Under the pieces are notes generated by a model that worked only from the letters and a program-made list of their open reading frames with translations, was not told the origin of the DNA and did not search any database. Below are positions 1 through 8,047 of a stretch of DNA of 29,246 nucleotides, one piece after another (within the stretch, counting starts at the first letter, position 1; the number at the start of each line of letters is the position of its first letter). The DNA lies in NCBI GenBank assembly GCA_035293845.1, contig DATGMB010000127.1, positions 1 to 29,246 of the forward strand, read 5' to 3'. A program made the translations under genes and the position numbers. The stretch is from DATGMB01 sp035293845. Its GTDB lineage: Bacteria; Acidobacteriota; Terriglobia; Bryobacterales; Bryobacteraceae.

Positions 1-330
1 TTCAACCTGACCTTTTTCCCGCAGTTCATCCTGGGGTATCTCGGCATGCCGCGGCGGTATCACGAGTATCCGGCCGAGTTCCAGGTGCTGAACGTGCTTT
101 CGACCGCCGGCGCCTCGGTGCTCGCGGTTGGATACGTGATCCCCATGATCTACTTCATCTGGTCCCTGCGGTACGGCGCCATCGCCGGCGCGAACCCCTG
201 GGGCGCCACGGGCCTGGAGTGGAAGACGGCTTCGCCGCCGCCGAAACACAATTTCGAGACGACACCGATCGTGACTCATGGAGCCTACGACTACAGCACC
301 GTGATCGGCGAGGAGGTCGAAGTTGGCTAA
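1..330 (+). CDS. ctaD: Cytochrome c oxidase subunit I, C-terminal part (5' truncated by window edge)
   Basis: The reading frame is open from base 1 and starts inside the protein with NLTFFPQFILGYLGMPRRY, the well-known subunit I signature near the last transmembrane helices of heme-copper oxidases. One or two hydrophobic segments follow (about residues 30-58 of the visible part), then a polar tail with a NPWGATGLEW motif that is common in bacterial CtaD. The protein is the catalytic subunit of the terminal oxidase, reducing O2 to water and pumping protons across the inner membrane. The heme and CuB histidines lie upstream of the window and cannot be checked. The stop overlaps the start of subunit III, so the genes are translationally coupled. 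Family assignment is very secure. Confidence 0.96.
   Translation, partial: FNLTFFPQFILGYLGMPRRYHEYPAEFQVLNVLSTAGASVLAVGYVIPMIYFIWSLRYGAIAGANPWGATGLEWKTASPPPKHNFETTPIVTHGAYDYSTVIGEEVEVG
311..316 (+). promoter_or_regulatory. Shine-Dalgarno AGGAGG deciding the TTG start of subunit III
   Basis: A perfect AGGAGG lies inside the end of ctaD, six bases before TTG at 323. It supports that non-ATG start rather than a later internal one. Confidence 0.75.
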
Positions 331-1000
331 CCACGTTCATGCCGAATCGCTCGCGCTGCGCGAGCAGTTCGATACCGCCGAACAGCAGAAGGACGCTTCC
401 ACGCTCGGGATGTGGATCTTCCTCATCACCGAGATCATGTTCTTCGGCGGTATGTTCCTGGCCTATACGGTCTACCGCTCGAGCTACCCCAACGTCTTCG
501 CGGTGGCGAGCACAAGCCTCAACGTGTATATCGGCGCGTTTAACACCGTGGTGCTGCTGTGCAGCAGCTTCACGATGGTGATGGCGGTGCGCGCCGCGCA
601 ATTGGGCAACCGGCGCGGGATCGTTCTGTTCTTGATCCTGACGCTGATCCTCGGCTTCATGTTCCTGGGCATCAAAGCTTACGAGTGGAACGAGAAGTTC
701 GTCGAGCATCATATTCCGGGCATGGCCAATTTCCACCTGGACGGCATTCCGCTCGAGCAGCAGGGGCAGGCGCAATTGTTTTTCTCGCTGTACTTCGCCA
801 TGACCGGGTTGCATGCGCTGCATATGGTGGTGGGCGCCGGGATTGTAAGCTTTCTCGCGTGGTGGGCCTATAAAGGGAAATACACCGCCGAGTATATGAC
901 CCCGGTCGACGTAGGCGGGCTGTACTGGCACTTCGTCGATATCATCTGGATTTTCCTTTTCCCGCTGCTGTACCTGATCGATCGCCACTTAGTAAGATAG
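323..1000 (+). CDS. ctaE: Cytochrome c oxidase subunit III
   Basis: 225-residue membrane protein. Five hydrophobic segments are visible at about residues 30-50, 67-90, 99-119, 151-180 and 200-219, as in the short bacterial subunit III. Family signatures include LGMWIFLITEIMFFGG near the N-terminus and GLYWHFVDIIWIFLFPLLY at the C-terminus. Subunit III does not bind redox metals; it stabilises the proton-pumping core of the aa3/caa3-type oxidase. The TTG start at 323 is chosen because of the AGGAGG six bases upstream; it overlaps the end of ctaD by 8 bases. The small subunit IV gene follows after 5 bases, so the three genes form one operon. Confidence 0.95.
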   Translation: MANHVHAESLALREQFDTAEQQKDASTLGMWIFLITEIMFFGGMFLAYTVYRSSYPNVFAVASTSLNVYIGAFNTVVLLCSSFTMVMAVRAAQLGNRRGIVLFLILTLILGFMFLGIKAYEWNEKFVEHHIPGMANFHLDGIPLEQQGQAQLFFSLYFAMTGLHALHMVVGAGIVSFLAWWAYKGKYTAEYMTPVDVGGLYWHFVDIIWIFLFPLLYLIDRHLVR

Positions 1001-1005
1001 CCATT

Positions 1006-1305
1006 ATGACGGGACACGTAGATAGCATCAAGACTTATGGCCTCGTTTTTGCGGCCCTGATCTTTCTCACCGTTCTGACCACCGCGGTGGCGTTCGTCGA
1101 CCTCGGCCCGTTCAGCGTGGTGGTGGCGCTGTTGATCGCGTGCTGCAAGATGCTCCTGGTGGCGCTGTTCTTCATGCACATCCGCCACTCGACGCGGCTC
1201 ACGAAGCTGGTGGTCGGGGGCGGCCTGCTCTGGCTGGGTATCCTGCTGCTGTTCACGATGGCGGATATCTACAGCCGGGGATGGGTCGGAGTTCCGGGAA
1301 GATAG
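1006..1305 (+). CDS. ctaF: Cytochrome c oxidase subunit IV (prokaryotic small subunit)
   Basis: 99-residue protein with three hydrophobic helices at about residues 11-30, 36-57 and 66-86. The pattern CCKMLLVALFFMHIRHS is typical of the COX4_pro (CtaF/CyoD-like) small subunit: a K and an H in the second helix followed by a basic loop. It is an accessory membrane subunit of the heme-copper oxidase, needed for assembly or stability rather than catalysis. It starts 5 bases after ctaE with only a weak ribosome site, so translation is probably coupled. It is the last gene of the operon and is followed by a hairpin at 1317-1344. Confidence 0.9.
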   Translation: MTGHVDSIKTYGLVFAALIFLTVLTTAVAFVDLGPFSVVVALLIACCKMLLVALFFMHIRHSTRLTKLVVGGGLLWLGILLLFTMADIYSRGWVGVPGR

Positions 1306-1316
1306 AACAAGCCGCT

Positions 1317-1344
1317 CGGGCCGCCATTCCGGAGTGGCGGCCCG
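1317..1344. terminator. Bidirectional hairpin between convergent genes
   Basis: Perfect 10-bp inverted repeat CGGGCCGCCA / TGGCGGCCCG with an 8-base loop, placed between the convergent stops of ctaF (1305) and the TPR gene (1353). There is no clear T-run on either side, so it may act as a weak or Rho-aided bidirectional terminator or as an mRNA 3'-end stabiliser. Confidence 0.6.
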
Positions 1345-1352
1345 CCGGCAGC

Positions 1353-2609
1353 CTACTTGTCCTTCTGCTGCGCCAGTCCGCCTGCCTTTTCCACTTCCGC
1401 CAGTTGTGCGCGGACGGTCCCGGCGTCCGGGGCTTCGGGCGCGAGCTTCAAATAATTGCGTAACTGCTCGGCGGCTCCGGCGTAGTCCTGGCGCTGCGCG
1501 AGGATCACGCCGAGGAGGTGCCAGTCGCTCACGATCTGATGGCGCGTATCGAGCCGTTCCGCTTCGCGGGCGCTCTTTTCGGCCTGCTCCATGCGCTTCA
1601 GATAGTAATTCGCGACGGCGTTGTAGTAGAAGGCCTGGGGATAATCGAAAGCGTCGAGCTTGAGCGCCTTATCGGTGACATCCGCAAGAGCCGGCCAATT
1701 ATGGGCGCGGAACTCGATGGTCGCGAGCTCGACATATGGTGTGACGAACTTCGGATCGGCCTTTAGGGCTGCCTCGAAGGAGCGCCGGGCGCCAGCGGTA
1801 TCGCGATCCGCCAGTTGCAGCTTGCCAAGCTCGCACCACGCCGCGGCATAGTCGGGATAGGTGGCTACGGCTTTTTCGAAATCCTTGCGGGCATCGTCCG
1901 GCTTGTGCCTGGTGAGGGCGGATTGGCCATGCTCGTAGGCCTTACGCGCGTCTTTGGGGGCTGCCAGCGAAATGGCGCTCACGGTCGAGCCGTCCTCAGA
2001 CCCCGCATTGCGGTGGAGCAGGATCACACCTACGTCCGGCGGATCCATCGGGCGGCGGCTTGCCAGCATCACGGACTGCGAGCGGAAGCCCGGCGCTCTG
2101 GCCCGCAGCTCACAATCGAGCAGCATGCGGTCCTGCGCGAATGCGGTGGAAGACGACGCGCCGAGAGGCGAGCCGCCGCCTGCGGCGCTCAGGCCGCCGG
2201 CGGAAAGGCTGCCCATCCGAGAGCCCAGGGAATCCTCGCTCGCGTCCTGGAGGACCGAGCTGTTGCGCTGAAATAACTGGATGGAAAAATAGCCCTTGGT
2301 ATCCGTGTAGCCTTCGGCATGCGACTGGCCGTGACACACGCGTTCGATTACCACGGGAGAACTGGGTGGGGTTCCATCCTCGAGCAGCACCTGGCCGGTG
2401 AGGAAGATCGGCGCCGGCATGGAGGGCGTGCCGGTATTGTTGGGCTGCGTGGGAGTGGTGGGGCGAGTGACGGAGGCGGGCGGCGCTGTCGAGCCCCCGC
2501 CGGGGTTCCCCGATGGCGGCGGAGCGGTGCCCTTCTGTCCGAAAGCCGGCTGCAGCATCAGAATTCCGGCCGTGATGCCGCTCACCAAAACGAAGGACGA
2601 CAGAGACAT
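1353..2609 (-). CDS. Secreted TPR protein with N-terminal carboxypeptidase-regulatory-like domain
   Basis: 418 residues. An N-terminal hydrophobic signal (about 5-24, ending PAFGQ) suggests export. A Pro/Gly/Thr-rich linker follows (27-66), then a beta-rich segment (about 67-200) beginning FLTGQVLLEDGTP and containing TDTKGYFSIQL, which resembles CarboxypepD_reg/Cna-B folds. A helical region with at least four TPR-like repeats (about 218-410) follows; the phrases AWCELGKLQLADRD and YAGAAEQLRNYLKLAPEAPD are clear TPR helices. The start is well supported by GAGGAGGGG about 5 bases before ATG. Such proteins are common in Acidobacteria; the partner is unknown. It is convergent with the cox operon and has no obvious functional link to it. 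Confidence 0.85.
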   Translation of the reverse strand: MSLSSFVLVSGITAGILMLQPAFGQKGTAPPPSGNPGGGSTAPPASVTRPTTPTQPNNTGTPSMPAPIFLTGQVLLEDGTPPSSPVVIERVCHGQSHAEGYTDTKGYFSIQLFQRNSSVLQDASEDSLGSRMGSLSAGGLSAAGGGSPLGASSSTAFAQDRMLLDCELRARAPGFRSQSVMLASRRPMDPPDVGVILLHRNAGSEDGSTVSAISLAAPKDARKAYEHGQSALTRHKPDDARKDFEKAVATYPDYAAAWCELGKLQLADRDTAGARRSFEAALKADPKFVTPYVELATIEFRAHNWPALADVTDKALKLDAFDYPQAFYYNAVANYYLKRMEQAEKSAREAERLDTRHQIVSDWHLLGVILAQRQDYAGAAEQLRNYLKLAPEAPDAGTVRAQLAEVEKAGGLAQQKDK

Positions 2610-2639
2610 CGCACCCCTCCTCTACTGCCGCTTATTATG

Positions 2640-3250
2640 TCATAGGTCCGCCGGACGCCTTTGTAAACAAACGCTCTTGCGCGACCGGCCCGACCGGCCG
2701 AAGTGCCGCGAGGCGTGGCAGGACCGGCCGGCTGCGGTCCAGGACGGGGGACTGGCAGAGGGTCGTGGAGGCTGCTCGAGCCGCTGCGGGAGGCCAGGGG
2801 AGAGGCGCCGGAGAGCCGAGGAGGGGCTGCGGGGCGCACGTCGTGCGCCTTCGGGAGGAGCGTGCCGAGGTGGCGAAAGAGGGGAGCGGGGAAAACGTGT
2901 CGGGAGAGTGTGCGTACGGGGACGGCAGGAAGGATCGGGTGGCGGGTGAGGTGGCACCCGAGGCGGCGATTGCGGGAGCGGCGCGCGAGAGCCGCGGGGG
3001 AACATCGTGCGACGCGTGCGCGCGGTACCGGCAGAGTGACGACGGGGCGGAAGGGCGCAGAGCCGCCGAGGGGAGGCCAGGGGGAACGGCGCCCGGAGCC
3101 TGTCCATGCGGGGCGGGAGCGGCGCGTGAATGGGAAGGGCGGATGGAGGTCAGGGCGGCGGGTCCGCGCCGGACCGGCGGCGGTGCGATGCGGCGCCGGC
3201 TGGACGCGGCTCGATCGCAAGGTTTTCTGGCGCGCCAATCCGCTTCCGCT
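2640..3250. other. ~610-bp gene-free stretch with purine-rich (G/A) top strand
   Basis: Between the start of the TPR gene and the lipoprotein gene there is no ORF with protein-like composition. Long ORFs exist in several frames, but all translate to Arg/Gly- or Pro/Ser/Arg-rich low-complexity peptides, as expected from the base bias alone. The top strand is strongly enriched in G and A, with many GGAGG-, GGGG- and GAGAG-like tracts. The left end must hold the leftward promoter of the TPR gene (an AT-rich patch lies at about 2630-2665). The right end must hold that of the lipoprotein gene (possible -10 TACAAT at 3253-3258). Nothing else is recognised. Confidence 0.5.
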
Positions 3251-3278
3251 GCTACAATGGCGCGGAGGTGAACTGAAC

Positions 3279-3905
3279 ATGCGAAAACTCCTGCCGCTGG
3301 TTGCGTTTGCGCTCGCCGTGTTCCTTTCCGGGTGTTCGGACACCACGGCTCCGCCCCCTGCCAAGAAGGAAGCCGAGAAGGCCGAGCCGGTGACGGGGCA
3401 GACGGCGCTGTTCCGCATGTATCAGGTGGCGCGCTCGTGGGGCGGCGCCAACGTGCAGGTGCTGAAGCTGAACTCGATCGCGATGTCGGAAGTTCCTGCC
3501 GTGCCGCCCGGGACCGCCGCGGCGTGGGAGGCCACCTTTATCTCGCCGGAGAAAGCGCAGGCGCGGTCCTACACCTACTCGGTGGTCGAATCGCAGGGCA
3601 ACCTGCATAAGGGCGTTTTCCCGGGTCCGCAGCAGTCCTGGAGCGGACCGCACGGAACTACAGGCCCGTTCCTGATGGCCGCGGTCAAAGTCGATACCGA
3701 CGCGGCGTATAAAACGGCGCTGTCCAACGGCGGCGCAGATTACGACAAGAAGAATCCCGGAAAGCCCATTAGCTTCACGCTCGAAAAGATCCAGAAGTTC
3801 GCCGATCCGGTGTGGCGCGTCATCTGGGGCGAATCCGCCGGCACATCGAGCTTCTCCGTCTATGTCGACGCCATGACCGGCGAATTCAAAGAGAAGCTCC
3901 ACTAA
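3279..3905 (+). CDS. Predicted lipoprotein, function unknown
   Basis: 208 residues. It has a classic lipoprotein signal: MRK, a hydrophobic stretch (4-16) and lipobox LSGC with Cys19, so the mature protein should be lipid-anchored. A short charged/proline linker (PPPAKKEAEKAEP) precedes a compact domain of about 170 residues with several conserved-looking Trp and Gly residues, and it ends in VYVDAMTGEFKEKLH. That ending resembles small alpha/beta domains of the PepSY or PepSY-like type, but this is only a resemblance. ATG at 3279 has GGAGGTG eight bases upstream; the in-frame extension to 2703 is low-complexity and was discarded. The stop overlaps the next start (TAATG), coupling it to the M20 peptidase. 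Confidence 0.8.
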   Translation: MRKLLPLVAFALAVFLSGCSDTTAPPPAKKEAEKAEPVTGQTALFRMYQVARSWGGANVQVLKLNSIAMSEVPAVPPGTAAAWEATFISPEKAQARSYTYSVVESQGNLHKGVFPGPQQSWSGPHGTTGPFLMAAVKVDTDAAYKTALSNGGADYDKKNPGKPISFTLEKIQKFADPVWRVIWGESAGTSSFSVYVDAMTGEFKEKLH

Positions 3906-5284
3906 TGCGCGCGCTCCTGGCCTTCTTCGCGATCGCTCCTCTCGCCGCGCAAACGCCGGCCGAGCCGCGGGACATTCTGCGCGAGCTGATCGGCATCAAC
4001 ACCACCGACTCCGCCGGCGACAACACGCGCGCGGCGCGCGCCATGGCGGATCGCTTCCTCGCCGCCGGCTATCCGGCGTCAGACGTTCGCGTGCTCGTTC
4101 CGGACGGCTTCCCGCGCAAGGGGAATCTCGTGGTCCGGCTGCATGGCTCAGGCGCCGCGCGCCCGGTGCTGTTCCTGGGCCACCTCGATGTCGTCGAAGC
4201 GCTCCGCGCCGATTGGAGTTTCGACCCGTTCCAGCTCACCGAGCGCGACGGCTTCTATTACGGCCGCGGCACGTCCGACATGAAGGGCGACGCGGCGGTT
4301 CTGGTATCGACCTTCCTCCGGCTCAAGCGTGAGAACTACCGCCCCTCGCGCGACCTGATCCTCGCGCTCACTTCAGACGAAGAGGGCGGCCCCGCGAACG
4401 GCGCCCAGTGGCTTGCCCGCAACCATCGCGACCTGATCGACGCCGAGTTCGCCATCAACGCCGATGGCGGCGGCGGACACATCAAGAACGGACGTCATCT
4501 CTTTATGGCCGTGCAGGCGGCGGAGAAGGTGTTCCTCACCTTCAAGCTGGAAACGACCAACCCCGGCGGCCACAGCTCACGGCCCGGTAAGGACAACGCC
4601 ATTTACCAGCTTGCCGCAGGTCTCGTCCGGCTGGGCCAGTTCGACTTTCCAGTGCGCGTCTTCGATGTCACCCGTGCCTCTTTCGAGCGCGCCGCGCACC
4701 TCTACCCCGAGCCGCTCGGCGGCGCCATGACGCGCATCGCCGCGAACCCGAACGACGCCTCGGCGATCGCCACACTCTCCGCCCTGCCGCCGTGGAACGC
4801 GCAGCTCCGCACGACCTGCGTCGCGACCATGCTTTCCGGCGGCCACGCGGAAAACGCGCTGCCGCAGCGCGCGACGGCGGTGGTGAACTGCCGCCTGCTT
4901 CCCTTGGATACGCCCGCCGAAGTGCAGCAGACGCTGGTGCGCGTGCTGGCAGATCCGGAGATCCAGGTTTCGGTGATGACCCCGGCCAAGCCGGTTGCCT
5001 ATAAACCGATGAACCCGCGTGTGATGGATGCGATCGCGAAAGCCACGGCGAAAATCTGGCCCGGCCTGCCGGTGATTCCGGGGATGAGCACGGGCGCGAG
5101 CGACAGCATTTACATCATCTCCGCCGGCATTCCCGCCTACGGCGTCAGCGGCATGTTCACCGATGAGGACGACAACCGGAACCATGGCAAAGATGAGCGT
5201 ATCCTGGTGAAGTCCTTCCAGGACGCGCTGGAGTTTGAACATGCCCTGGTACAGGAAATCGGGGCTAGCAGCGCCACGACCTAG
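3905..5284 (+). CDS. Secreted M20 family zinc peptidase (dipeptidase/carboxypeptidase-like)
   Basis: 459 residues. A short signal peptide ending in PLAAQ suggests export. The M20 metal site is complete: GHLDVV (His93, Asp95), GTSDMKGD (bridging Asp125), DEEGG (catalytic Glu159, ligand Glu160), NADGGG (Asp187) and a C-terminal His427 in NRNHGKDER. A dimerisation-type insert lies between, with NPGGHSSRPG (about 219-228) as in other M20 enzymes. It should hydrolyse a peptide or N-acyl amino acid using two Zn ions; the substrate cannot be told from sequence. The start at 3905 is chosen because it gives a signal peptide and overlaps the lipoprotein stop by one base; the extension to 3812 reads the lipoprotein gene out of frame. 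Confidence 0.92.
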   Translation: MRALLAFFAIAPLAAQTPAEPRDILRELIGINTTDSAGDNTRAARAMADRFLAAGYPASDVRVLVPDGFPRKGNLVVRLHGSGAARPVLFLGHLDVVEALRADWSFDPFQLTERDGFYYGRGTSDMKGDAAVLVSTFLRLKRENYRPSRDLILALTSDEEGGPANGAQWLARNHRDLIDAEFAINADGGGGHIKNGRHLFMAVQAAEKVFLTFKLETTNPGGHSSRPGKDNAIYQLAAGLVRLGQFDFPVRVFDVTRASFERAAHLYPEPLGGAMTRIAANPNDASAIATLSALPPWNAQLRTTCVATMLSGGHAENALPQRATAVVNCRLLPLDTPAEVQQTLVRVLADPEIQVSVMTPAKPVAYKPMNPRVMDAIAKATAKIWPGLPVIPGMSTGASDSIYIISAGIPAYGVSGMFTDEDDNRNHGKDERILVKSFQDALEFEHALVQEIGASSATT

Positions 5285-5313
5285 GGCGTATTTGGCCTGC
5301 GCTACCCTGGTAT

Positions 5314-6156
5314 TTGTTCCCCCGTACGATCTCCACCGTCCGGCCCTGGTGGACGCGCGTCCGCCCTACGGTCCACTACCTGATGGAAACCGAGGCGCAC
5401 GTGTACGCCCTGGCCGTCTCGGCGAGCACGCTGCTGGCGATGTATCCGTTCCTGATGGTGATGCTTTCGCTTTGCCGCGATGTGCTGCATCTCTCCGCGG
5501 TCCAGCAGACGATTTCGCTGGCAATCAGCGACATGTTCGCGGGCGAGGCCGGGCAGTTCATTGCGCGCAACCTGAAGCCGTGGATGGTCCCGCGTTTCCA
5601 CTGGGTCTCGATGGTGCTGCTGCTTTTCACCGCGAACGGCGTGTTCGAGCCGCTCGAAGTGGCGCTCAACCGCGCCTGGGGCGTGGAAACCAACCGCTCG
5701 TATCTCAAGAATCAGCTCATCAGCCTGGGCCTCATTTTCGCCTGCGGAACGCTCGCGCTGCTCTCGCTCTGGCTGACGGGCATCAACGCCGATTGGATCG
5801 CCAGCGCTTCGGGCGGGCGCGCGGGGGTCGAGGTCTGGCTGAAGCTGCTCGTTTTCAAGCTGGCGGCGGTCCCGGTCACCATCCTGGCGCTGTTTCTGGT
5901 GTACTGGCTGCTGCCCAATCGCCGTGTCGACCCGCGCCGCGTGGCGCCGGTGGCCATTGTGGTGGGACTGCTCGTGGAGCTGATGAAGTACGTCAACCTG
6001 TTGATCTGGCCGTGGCTTTCCTACAAGCTCGCAAATGAATACAAGGTGTTCCAGCATTCGGTGACGATCCTCATCTGGAGCTTTGTGGCGGCCATGATCG
6101 TGCTGGCGGGCGCCCATTGGACAGCGCGGCAGGACCGGCCGGACCCGCTGGCGTGA
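5314..6156 (+). CDS. YihY/BrkB family inner-membrane protein
   Basis: 280-residue polytopic membrane protein with about six hydrophobic segments. The family pattern is visible: an N-terminal cytoplasmic helix, then ALAVSASTLLAMYPFLMV, a central NGVFEPLEVALNRAWGVE motif (YihY proteins have a similar 'ALNxxWG' segment), and later PNRRVDPRRVAPVAIVVGLLVELMKYV. The family was once called ribonuclease BN by mistake; its real role is unknown, possibly transport or envelope function. The TTG start at 5314 gives the full family N-terminus, but no ribosome site is visible; ATG at 5383 is a shorter alternative. It lies 29 bases after the peptidase and 34 bases before the ABC exporter. Confidence 0.85.
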   Translation: MFPRTISTVRPWWTRVRPTVHYLMETEAHVYALAVSASTLLAMYPFLMVMLSLCRDVLHLSAVQQTISLAISDMFAGEAGQFIARNLKPWMVPRFHWVSMVLLLFTANGVFEPLEVALNRAWGVETNRSYLKNQLISLGLIFACGTLALLSLWLTGINADWIASASGGRAGVEVWLKLLVFKLAAVPVTILALFLVYWLLPNRRVDPRRVAPVAIVVGLLVELMKYVNLLIWPWLSYKLANEYKVFQHSVTILIWSFVAAMIVLAGAHWTARQDRPDPLA

Positions 6157-6190
6157 GCCCTTTCCCTGACGCCCGGTTACACTGGAATCA

Positions 6191-8047
6191 GTGGAAGAAG
6201 AGGTCCTCGGCAAGGCATACGACGGCCGCCTCATGCGCCGCCTCCTGGGCTATATTCGGCCGTACCGCAAACTGGTCGGATTTTCACTTCTGTTTCTCCT
6301 CGTCCAGTCCAGCCTGCAGGTTCTGGGGCCGCTCCTGACCAAGCTGGCGGTCGACCGTTACCTTGCTCCCAGCGCTCACCGCGTCTTCACCTTTCTCGAT
6401 CCGCTCCTGCCCGCGGACCCGCGCGCCGGGATTGCGCGGCTCGGCGTGCTCTACCTCGGCGTGCTCGTCGGCAGCTTCTTTGCTGAGTTCGCACAGATGT
6501 ACCTGATGCAGTATACGGGGCAACTGGCGATGTTCGATCTGCGCCGCCAGCTCATGGAGCACCTGCAGCGGCTCGATCTCGCGTTCTACGACCGCAATCC
6601 GGTGGGGCGATTGGTCACGCGGGTCACCACCGATGTTGACGTGCTCAATGACCTGTTCGCTTCCGGCCTGGTCACGATTCTGGGCGATGTGCTGGTGCTC
6701 GCCTTCATCGTCGGGATCATGTTCCGGCTCAGCCCCATCCTGACCCTCATCATGCTGGCGGCGATGCCGCTGGTGGTCCTGGTGACGGGCTTTTTCCGCC
6801 GGACCGTCACGCAGAGCTACCGGCGTATCCGCGTCGCGATCGCGCGGATCAACGCCTACCTGCAGGAGCACATCACCGGAATCGTGGTGCTGCAGCTATT
6901 CAACCGCGAGCGCCGCAGCATGCAGGAATTCGACGCGGTCAACCGCGAGCACATGAACGCCTACAAGAACGCCATCACGGCGTACGGGTGGTTCTACCCG
7001 GTGGTGGAGTTCATCTCGATGCTGGCGCTGGCCTCGATCCTCACCTGGGGCGGCTTCCGCATCGAGCGCGGCGCGCTGACGCTGGGCGTGGTGGTGGCGT
7101 TCCTGCAGTACGGGCTGCGCTTCTTCCGCCCCATCCAGGATCTGAGCGAGAAGTACAACATCCTGCAGGCTGCCATGGCCTCGAGCGAGCGCATCTTCAA
7201 GCTGCTCGATACGGAGGCCACGGTGCTGGCCCCGGCGCATCCCGCCAAGCCGCCGGAGCGGCTCAGCGCGATCGAGTTCGATCACGTCTGGTTCGCCTAC
7301 AACGGCGAGGACTGGGTGCTGCGCGATGTTTCGTTCACCATTGCGCCGGGCGAGACGATCGCCGTGGTGGGCCACACCGGTGCGGGCAAGACCACGCTGA
7401 TCAGTTTACTGCTGCGGTTTTACGACGTGCAGCGCGGCAGCATCCGGATCGGCGGCGCCGACATCCGCGACTTCGCACCGCACGATCTGCGGCGGCAGTT
7501 CGGTGTCGTGCTGCAGGATCCTTACCTCTTCACGGGCACGCTCGAGGACAACATCCGGCTCGGCACCGAGGCCATCCGCCGCGAGCAGGTCGAGGAAGCC
7601 GCCGAGCAGGTGAATCTGCTCGATTTCGTGCGCTCGCTGCCGGACGGCTTCGATCAGCCGATCCGCGAGCGCGGCAGCGGCCTCTCGACAGGCCAGAAGC
7701 AGCTCATCTCCTTCGCGCGCGCGCTGGCTCATAACCCGCGCTGCCTGATTCTGGATGAAGCGACGTCGAGCGTCGATACCGAGACCGAATTCCGCGTGCG
7801 CGACGCGCTCGGCCGGATGGTGGAAGGGCGCACTTCGATCATCATCGCGCACCGCCTCTCGACGATTCAGCGCGCCGACCGCATTCTGGTGATGCACAAG
7901 GGCCAGCTTCGGGAATCCGGGACGCATCAGGAGCTGCTCGCGCAACGCGGAATTTACTACAAGCTCTACCAGCTTCAGTACCGGGATCAGGACGTGGCGC
8001 GAGCGGCCCTGCCAGGACCGAGAGACACAGAGACGCAGAGAATTTAG
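6191..8047 (+). CDS. ABC exporter, fused transmembrane and ATP-binding domains (MsbA/MdlB-like)
   Basis: 618 residues. The type IV ABC exporter transmembrane domain covers about 15-330, including DLRRQLMEHLQRLDLAFYD and NPVGRLVTRVTTDVD before the second helix pair. The nucleotide-binding domain covers about 360-595 and all motifs are present: Walker A GHTGAGKTT (394-402), Q-loop Gln442, signature LSTGQ (498-502, in place of LSGGQ), Walker B LILDE (519-523, catalytic Glu523) and switch His554 in IAHRLST. It should act as a homo- or heterodimer exporting lipid or drug-like substrates. GTG at 6191 is the start. The last residues (RDTETQRI) are encoded by a dispersed repeat. The stop overlaps the convergent glcF stop. 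Confidence 0.93.
   Translation: MEEEVLGKAYDGRLMRRLLGYIRPYRKLVGFSLLFLLVQSSLQVLGPLLTKLAVDRYLAPSAHRVFTFLDPLLPADPRAGIARLGVLYLGVLVGSFFAEFAQMYLMQYTGQLAMFDLRRQLMEHLQRLDLAFYDRNPVGRLVTRVTTDVDVLNDLFASGLVTILGDVLVLAFIVGIMFRLSPILTLIMLAAMPLVVLVTGFFRRTVTQSYRRIRVAIARINAYLQEHITGIVVLQLFNRERRSMQEFDAVNREHMNAYKNAITAYGWFYPVVEFISMLALASILTWGGFRIERGALTLGVVVAFLQYGLRFFRPIQDLSEKYNILQAAMASSERIFKLLDTEATVLAPAHPAKPPERLSAIEFDHVWFAYNGEDWVLRDVSFTIAPGETIAVVGHTGAGKTTLISLLLRFYDVQRGSIRIGGADIRDFAPHDLRRQFGVVLQDPYLFTGTLEDNIRLGTEAIRREQVEEAAEQVNLLDFVRSLPDGFDQPIRERGSGLSTGQKQLISFARALAHNPRCLILDEATSSVDTETEFRVRDALGRMVEGRTSIIIAHRLSTIQRADRILVMHKGQLRESGTHQELLAQRGIYYKLYQLQYRDQDVARAALPGPRDTETQRI
8018..8047. repeat. Dispersed CAGAGACGCAGAG-type repeat forming the 3' end of the ABC exporter gene
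   Basis: The segment GAGAGACACAGAGACGCAGAG matches, unit for unit, the repeat at 11601-11630. It encodes the last residues of the ABC exporter and reaches the convergent stop codons. Similar low-complexity GA/CA repeats occur between genes in several bacterial phyla. Confidence 0.6.

Noticed and set aside
2703..3278. In-frame upstream extension of the lipoprotein gene (192 extra codons)
   Set aside because: It is Arg/Gly-rich, lacks domains and would bury the signal peptide and lipobox, whereas ATG 3279 has a good ribosome site.
2582..3418. 278-codon minus-strand ORF over the purine-rich region
   Set aside because: Pro/Ser/Arg-rich low-complexity translation; its end runs into the lipoprotein signal sequence on the other strand and no ribosome site was found.
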